Assembly: GCA_021769025.1 (NCBI GenBank)
Contig: JAETTS010000042.1
Span: forward strand, 1 to 11,955
DNA from: Enterocloster bolteae
GTDB taxonomy: Bacteria > Bacillota_A > Clostridia > Lachnospirales > Lachnospiraceae
DNA length: 11,955 nucleotides
Direction: 5' to 3'
This document shows, one piece after another, positions 8,180 to 11,955 of this stretch (the stretch's first letter is position 1; each line of letters begins with the position of its first letter). The notes under the pieces were generated by a model. That model saw only the letters and a list, made by a program, of their open reading frames with translations, was not told the DNA's origin and did no database searches. Made by a program: the position numbers and the translations under genes.

Positions 8180-9043
8180 ATGAAAAGGGTTGGATTTATC
8201 GGAGTTGGGATCATGGGAAAATCCATGGTACGTAACCTGATGAAAGCAGGATATGAAGTATCTATTTATACAAGGACAAAATCAAAGGTGGAGGATGTCA
8301 TTGGGGAAGGGGCTCTTTGGTGTGACTCTGTGGCAGAGTGTGTAAAGGGCCAGGAAGCTGTGCTTACCATTGTGGGATATCCAAAGGACGTGGAAGAAGT
8401 CTACTTCGGAGACAACGGAATTATCGCCAATGCAGATGCAGGGGCATATATCATCGATATGACGACCACCAGTCCCAAACTGGCAGTCCGCATCTACGAG
8501 GAAGGGACGGGGGCAGGGCTCCATCCATTGGATGCGCCGGTGACCGGCGGTGACAGTGGGGCGAAGGCAGGAACACTGACCATTCTTGTAGGAGGAGAGA
8601 AGCAGGATTTTGATGCCTGTATGCCAGTCTTCCAGGCGATGGGAAAGAATATTAATTACATGGGAAAAGCTGGCAACGGGCAGCACACCAAGATGTGTAA
8701 CCAGATTGCTATTGCAGGTACGCTGGCAGGAGCCTGTGAAGCCTTTGTATACGCCAAGAATGTGGGACTGGATCTGAAGTCCTGTTTTGGGTCGATTTCC
8801 ACTGGCGCCGCAGGAAGTGCCCAGATGAACAATGTGGTGTCTAAGGCGCTGGATGATGATTACAATCCAGGATTTTTCCTGAAGCATTTTATTAAAGACA
8901 TGTCCATCGCCAATGAAGAGGCAGAAGCCGGGGATGTGACCCTGGATATCCTGAAACAGGTTTTGTCTATGTGCAGGAAACTGGAAGAAGAGGGTATGGG
9001 AGATCTGGGCACTCAGGCATTGATCAAACATTATAAATGGTAG
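8180..9043 (+). CDS. NAD(P)-dependent beta-hydroxyacid dehydrogenase (3-hydroxyisobutyrate/tartronate semialdehyde reductase family)
   Basis: Soluble reductase of the beta-hydroxyacid dehydrogenase family, which acts on small semialdehydes such as methylmalonate, tartronate or succinate semialdehyde. The 287 residues are standard. The Rossmann motif GFIGVGIMG (5-13) opens the protein, the substrate-binding DAPVTGG (118-124) and GTLTILVGG follow, and catalytic Lys171 lies in GNGQHTKMCNQ (165-175). YTRTKS after the second strand (30-35) resembles the NADPH-preferring members. The ATG at 8180 has GAGGAG 7 nt upstream; a GTG at 8165 overlaps the previous stop and is less likely. With the preceding D-2-hydroxyacid dehydrogenase only 11 nt away, the two are surely co-expressed, which suggests reduction of related small oxo-compounds. 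The substrate is not assignable. Confidence 0.9.
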   Translation: MKRVGFIGVGIMGKSMVRNLMKAGYEVSIYTRTKSKVEDVIGEGALWCDSVAECVKGQEAVLTIVGYPKDVEEVYFGDNGIIANADAGAYIIDMTTTSPKLAVRIYEEGTGAGLHPLDAPVTGGDSGAKAGTLTILVGGEKQDFDACMPVFQAMGKNINYMGKAGNGQHTKMCNQIAIAGTLAGACEAFVYAKNVGLDLKSCFGSISTGAAGSAQMNNVVSKALDDDYNPGFFLKHFIKDMSIANEEAEAGDVTLDILKQVLSMCRKLEEEGMGDLGTQALIKHYKW

Positions 9044-9150
9044 ATTTAGGATGCTGTGAAAGGAATAAAAGGCTGATATGAAGAGAACGATTTCCTGGAA
9101 TGCAGATGGAAGACAGGCTTGTATGGGAAAAGGGTAGGGTTGGTGATAGC
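9044..9150 (+). other. 107-nt spacer before the ABC-F gene, with a possible 19-codon leader ORF
   Basis: This is the longest gap in the plus-strand cluster. No convincing promoter or hairpin-plus-T-run terminator was found. It contains a short reading frame at 9078-9137 (ATG to TAG, 19 codons) preceded by AAAAGG at 5 nt, ending 13 nt before the ABC-F ATG. Such an upstream frame could affect ABC-F translation, but one this short can occur by chance. Confidence 0.3.
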
Positions 9151-10959
9151 ATGAATTTAGTGACGATTGAACATTTAACAAAATCCTATACGGAACGGCT
9201 TCTGTTTGAAGACACGGAGTTCAGCATTCAGGAAGGGGAGAAAATCGGCCTCATCGGAATAAATGGAACAGGGAAATCCACGCTTTTAAAGATTGTGGCA
9301 GGAATGGAAACCTTGGATCTGGGCACAATGGCTCACAGCCGGAATTTGGATATCCGATATCTGCCTCAGAACCCAGGGTTTGTGGCAGGGGATACGATCA
9401 TGGAAAGCATTCTCCGGGACAATGAAGGCCATCCTCACCTGTGGGATATGGAAAGCCAGGCTAAGGCTATGCTGACAAAGGTAGGAATCTATGACCTTTT
9501 ACAGAAGGTGGAGACGCTGTCCGGCGGACAGAGAAAACGGGTGGCTCTTGTCAGTGTGCTGATGGCGGATACAGACCTTTTGGTGTTGGATGAGCCGACC
9601 AACCATCTGGACAGCCAGATGGCGGATTGGCTGGAGGAGCATCTGGGAAAGTTCCGGGGAGCGATTCTTATGGTGACCCATGACCGGTATTTTCTGGACA
9701 GTGTGTCCAACCGGATTGTGGAACTGGACAAAGGAAAGCTGTACAGTTATCAGACCAATTATGAAGGTTATCTGAAGCTGAAGGCGCAGCGCCTCAATAT
9801 GGCGCTGGCATCGGAGAGGAAGCGGCAATCTATCCTTAAGGTGGAGATGGAGTGGATGCAGCGGGGAGCCAGGGCTCGTTCCACCAAACAGAAAGCCCAT
9901 ATTGGCCGATATGAGGCGTTGCGGGATCAGAAGGGGCCGGAAGTCGACAAAGAAGTGGAGATGGAATCCATAGCCAGGAGGCTGGGCCGTACGACAGTAG
10001 AAATACAGGATCTCACAAAAGCCTACGGCTCTCGTCTGTTGATTCATAATTTTTCTTATACTTTTTTAAAAGATGACCGGATCGGAATCATTGGCCCCAA
10101 CGGCAGCGGGAAAACCACGCTGATGAAGATGATTGCCGGGTGGGAGAAGCCAGACGGAGGAACCATTGAGATCGGGCAAACTGTGAAGCTGGCCTATTTT
10201 TCCCAGGAAAATGAGGATATGGACGAGAACTTGAAGGTGATTGATTATATCCGAAATGTGGCAGAATATGTAAAGACTAAGGACGGCAGCATTAGTGCTT
10301 CCCAGATGCTGGAGCGTTTTTTGTTTCCGCCCAGTGTCCAGTATACGGTGATCAGCCGGTTGTCTGGAGGAGAGAAGAGGCGGCTGTATCTCCTTAAGAT
10401 TCTTATGGACGCGCCTAATGTACTGCTTTTGGATGAGCCTACCAATGACCTGGATATTCAGACACTGACCATATTGGAAGATTATCTGGATAGCTTTCAG
10501 GGGATCGTTATTGCAGTATCCCATGACCGATATTTTCTGGATCAGGTGGTGAGACGGATCTTTGCCTTTGAAGGAGAAGGAAAGGTAACTCAGTATGAAG
10601 GAGGATTTACGGATTACCAGGCAGCGGCCATAGCCAGGCAGGGGCAGAAAGAGGAAGGTCTGCCACAGCCGAAAGAGGACAAAAAAGTTTCCAAAAAAAC
10701 CTGGGGAGGCACGAAGAAATTACGGTTTTCCTTTCAGGAACAGAAAGACTGGGAAGTCATAGAGAGCGAGATCGAAACGCTGGAGCATTCCATAGCGGCG
10801 TTGGATGAACAGATGGAGAAGGCAGCCAGCGATTTTATCAAATTAAAGGAACTGATGGAGGAGAAGGAATGCCAGGAAAAGACTCTGGAAGAGAAGATGG
10901 AGCGGTGGATGTACTTGAATGACCTGGCAGAGAAGATTGCAAAAGAGAATGACAGATAA
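9151..10959 (+). CDS. ABC-F family ATPase, Uup/YfmR-like
   Basis: Soluble tandem ABC ATPase of the ABC-F type, which acts on ribosomes rather than as a transporter. The 602 residues contain two complete ABC domains. Domain 1 has Walker A GINGTGKST (36-44), signature LSGGQ (123-127) and LDEPTNHLD (146-154). Domain 2 has GPNGSGKTT (315-323), LSGGE (404-408) and LDEPTNDLD (427-435). The P-site-tRNA-interaction linker lies between, about 200-280, with a basic RGARARSTKQKAH stretch at 238-250. The C-terminal charged coiled coil (about 520-600, with LEHSIAALDEQM and RWMYLNDLAEKIA) is the hallmark of the Uup/YfmR branch, linked to translation maintenance rather than classic antibiotic resistance. 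The start was placed at 9151, where the conserved ABC domain begins, although its Shine-Dalgarno (GGTGA) is weak; the frame extends to an ATG at 9100. The GH13 gene follows after 12 nt. Confidence 0.92.
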   Translation: MNLVTIEHLTKSYTERLLFEDTEFSIQEGEKIGLIGINGTGKSTLLKIVAGMETLDLGTMAHSRNLDIRYLPQNPGFVAGDTIMESILRDNEGHPHLWDMESQAKAMLTKVGIYDLLQKVETLSGGQRKRVALVSVLMADTDLLVLDEPTNHLDSQMADWLEEHLGKFRGAILMVTHDRYFLDSVSNRIVELDKGKLYSYQTNYEGYLKLKAQRLNMALASERKRQSILKVEMEWMQRGARARSTKQKAHIGRYEALRDQKGPEVDKEVEMESIARRLGRTTVEIQDLTKAYGSRLLIHNFSYTFLKDDRIGIIGPNGSGKTTLMKMIAGWEKPDGGTIEIGQTVKLAYFSQENEDMDENLKVIDYIRNVAEYVKTKDGSISASQMLERFLFPPSVQYTVISRLSGGEKRRLYLLKILMDAPNVLLLDEPTNDLDIQTLTILEDYLDSFQGIVIAVSHDRYFLDQVVRRIFAFEGEGKVTQYEGGFTDYQAAAIARQGQKEEGLPQPKEDKKVSKKTWGGTKKLRFSFQEQKDWEVIESEIETLEHSIAALDEQMEKAASDFIKLKELMEEKECQEKTLEEKMERWMYLNDLAEKIAKENDR

Positions 10960-10971
10960 GTGGAGGTAAGA

Positions 10972-11955
10972 GTGAAGCATTTACGAGTTGTGACAGAAGA
11001 AAATGGGAGATATCCCATGGGGCTTACCGTAACTAGAAAAAGACTTCATGTCTCTGTAGAATGGGCAGGAAAGACTTGCAGCCTTGTATTATTTGAAAAA
11101 GGGGAAAAAGAGCCATGGCAGAAATTTGCCATGAAGGAAACCAGCAGAAATGGGGATGTATGGAATCTGACGCTGGAGTCGGACGGAGTATTTCCAGTAA
11201 ATCTGGAATACTGCTTTGAGTTGGATGGGGTGATGGCGGCGGATCCTTATGGGCGTTCAATCCTTGGATGGGAGGTATGGGGAGATCCGGAGAATATTTA
11301 TAGAGAGCTGCGATGCCCGGTGTGGGAGGAGCCGTTTGACTGGGAGGGAGATGTGCTGCCGCAGATTCCCTATGAAGACTGTATTCTCTACCATGCCCAC
11401 GTAAGGGGACTGACGAAGCATGCTTCATCCAGGGGGCGTGAAAAGGGGACGTTCCGTGCAGTGATGGAGAAGATTCCTTACCTGAAGGAATTGGGGATCA
11501 CTACGCTGGAGTTAATGCCGGTGACGGAGTTTGGAGAGATTATGACTGCTTACGACAAAGCAGGAATATCTTATAAGGCAGGACAGGCATTAAGCGGCAA
11601 AGAAGAACAAGCCCCGCCAGATAAGACAGCAAGGCAAGATAAGAAACGGCCTACGGGATTGATCAATTATTGGGGATATGGCGATGGATACCATTTTGCA
11701 CCAAAAGCATCCTATAGTTCCGGACGAAACAAAAACCCGGTGCGTGAACTGAAGCAGCTGGTGCGTGAACTTCATAAAAATGGGTTGGAACTGGTGCTGG
11801 AATTGTATTTTAACGGAACGGAAAGCCCGGCTTACGTGTTGGATGTGGTCAGATTCTGGGTGAGGGAGTATCATCTGGACGGCATCCATCTGGTAGGCCA
11901 GGTGCCACTTGGGATCATCGGCCAGGATCCATATTTAAGCAGGACAAAGTTGTTT
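10972..11955 (+). CDS. GH13/CBM48 glycogen-debranching-like protein with degenerate catalytic motifs (3' end outside window)
   Basis: Resembles GlgX/pullulanase-type alpha-glucan debranching enzymes. 328 residues are visible. An N-terminal CBM48-like beta domain (about 14-95) ends in DPYGRSI, where family members have DPYARA. The GH13 barrel starts with ILYHAHVRGLTKH (138-150), then LKELGITTLELMPVTEF (171-187) and NYWGYGDGYHFAP (232-244). The motifs that should hold catalytic residues are altered. Region I, usually DVVYNHT, reads ELYFNGT (277-283). Region II, usually DGFRFDLA, reads DGIHLVGQ (303-310), so the nucleophile Asp is Val308 and the preceding Arg is His306. A hydrophilic insertion lies at about 205-228. 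The GTG start has GGAGG 5 nt upstream. It may be a carbohydrate-binding pseudo-enzyme; the remaining catalytic residues lie beyond the edge. Confidence 0.85.
   Translation, partial: MKHLRVVTEENGRYPMGLTVTRKRLHVSVEWAGKTCSLVLFEKGEKEPWQKFAMKETSRNGDVWNLTLESDGVFPVNLEYCFELDGVMAADPYGRSILGWEVWGDPENIYRELRCPVWEEPFDWEGDVLPQIPYEDCILYHAHVRGLTKHASSRGREKGTFRAVMEKIPYLKELGITTLELMPVTEFGEIMTAYDKAGISYKAGQALSGKEEQAPPDKTARQDKKRPTGLINYWGYGDGYHFAPKASYSSGRNKNPVRELKQLVRELHKNGLELVLELYFNGTESPAYVLDVVRFWVREYHLDGIHLVGQVPLGIIGQDPYLSRTKLF

Noticed and set aside
9068..9150. Possible promoter for the ABC-F gene (TGATATGAA, and a TTGTAT further on)
   Set aside because: The -10-like hexamer matches consensus at only 4 of 6 positions with no partner -35, and TTGTAT has no acceptable -10 at the right distance.
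9100..9150. Upstream ATG start for the ABC-F protein
   Set aside because: The added 17 residues do not look like the family N-terminus and no Shine-Dalgarno precedes 9100; the conserved domain begins right after 9151. Not fully excluded, because the 9151 site is also weak.
8282..9181. 299-codon open frame on the minus strand
   Set aside because: It is antisense to the hydroxyacid dehydrogenase at 8180-9043, whose motifs are complete; the translated product is rich in Cys and His and resembles no known family.
1..11955. CRISPR array, insertion sequence, phage or defence genes
   Set aside because: No repeat-spacer pattern, transposase, integrase, terminal inverted repeats or recognisable defence protein was found; all long coding frames belong to the listed metabolic, transport and translation families.

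Overview
The window looks like a chromosomal stretch from a Gram-positive anaerobe of the Clostridia, most likely a Lachnospiraceae-type gut bacterium. This rests on protein sequence character, AGGAGG-type ribosome binding sites, occasional GTG starts, sigma-A-like promoters and mid-range GC. No mobile element, CRISPR array, tRNA or rRNA was seen, and no coding sequence looks interrupted by a frameshift.

Left part (1-4264, minus strand): a five-gene polyamine-uptake operon. It reads, in transcription order, an XRE-cupin regulator, potA (ATPase), potB and potC (permeases) and potD (spermidine/putrescine-binding lipoprotein, running off the left edge). potA, potB, potC and potD overlap end to start by 1-8 bases, so they are almost certainly co-transcribed and translationally coupled. 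The promoter at about 4378-4405 has perfect consensus hexamers. Its leader of about 105 nt carries two copies of an imperfect 27-bp repeat with a palindromic core, which are good candidates for the regulator's own operators.

Right part (4480-11955, plus strand): seven co-directional genes start from a divergent promoter. They are a beta-propeller lactonase-family protein, chorismate synthase (aroC), an RpiB-type sugar-phosphate isomerase, a D-2-hydroxyacid dehydrogenase, a 3-hydroxyisobutyrate-dehydrogenase-family reductase, a Uup/YfmR-like ABC-F ATPase and a GH13/CBM48 protein cut by the right edge. Spacings are 4-63 nt, apart from 107 nt before the ABC-F gene. No terminator was seen between them, so they may form one long transcript. 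The first five suggest sugar-phosphate and sugar-acid chemistry together with the last shikimate-pathway step, but no single pathway can be assigned.

Most of the content is ordinary housekeeping and transport. Three items deserve a second look. The GH13 protein appears to have lost its catalytic nucleophile region, so it is a predicted pseudo-glycosidase. The lactonase-like protein lacks one of four residues proposed as the active site in a relative. The repeat-bearing leader of the pot operon looks like an uncharacterised operator pair.
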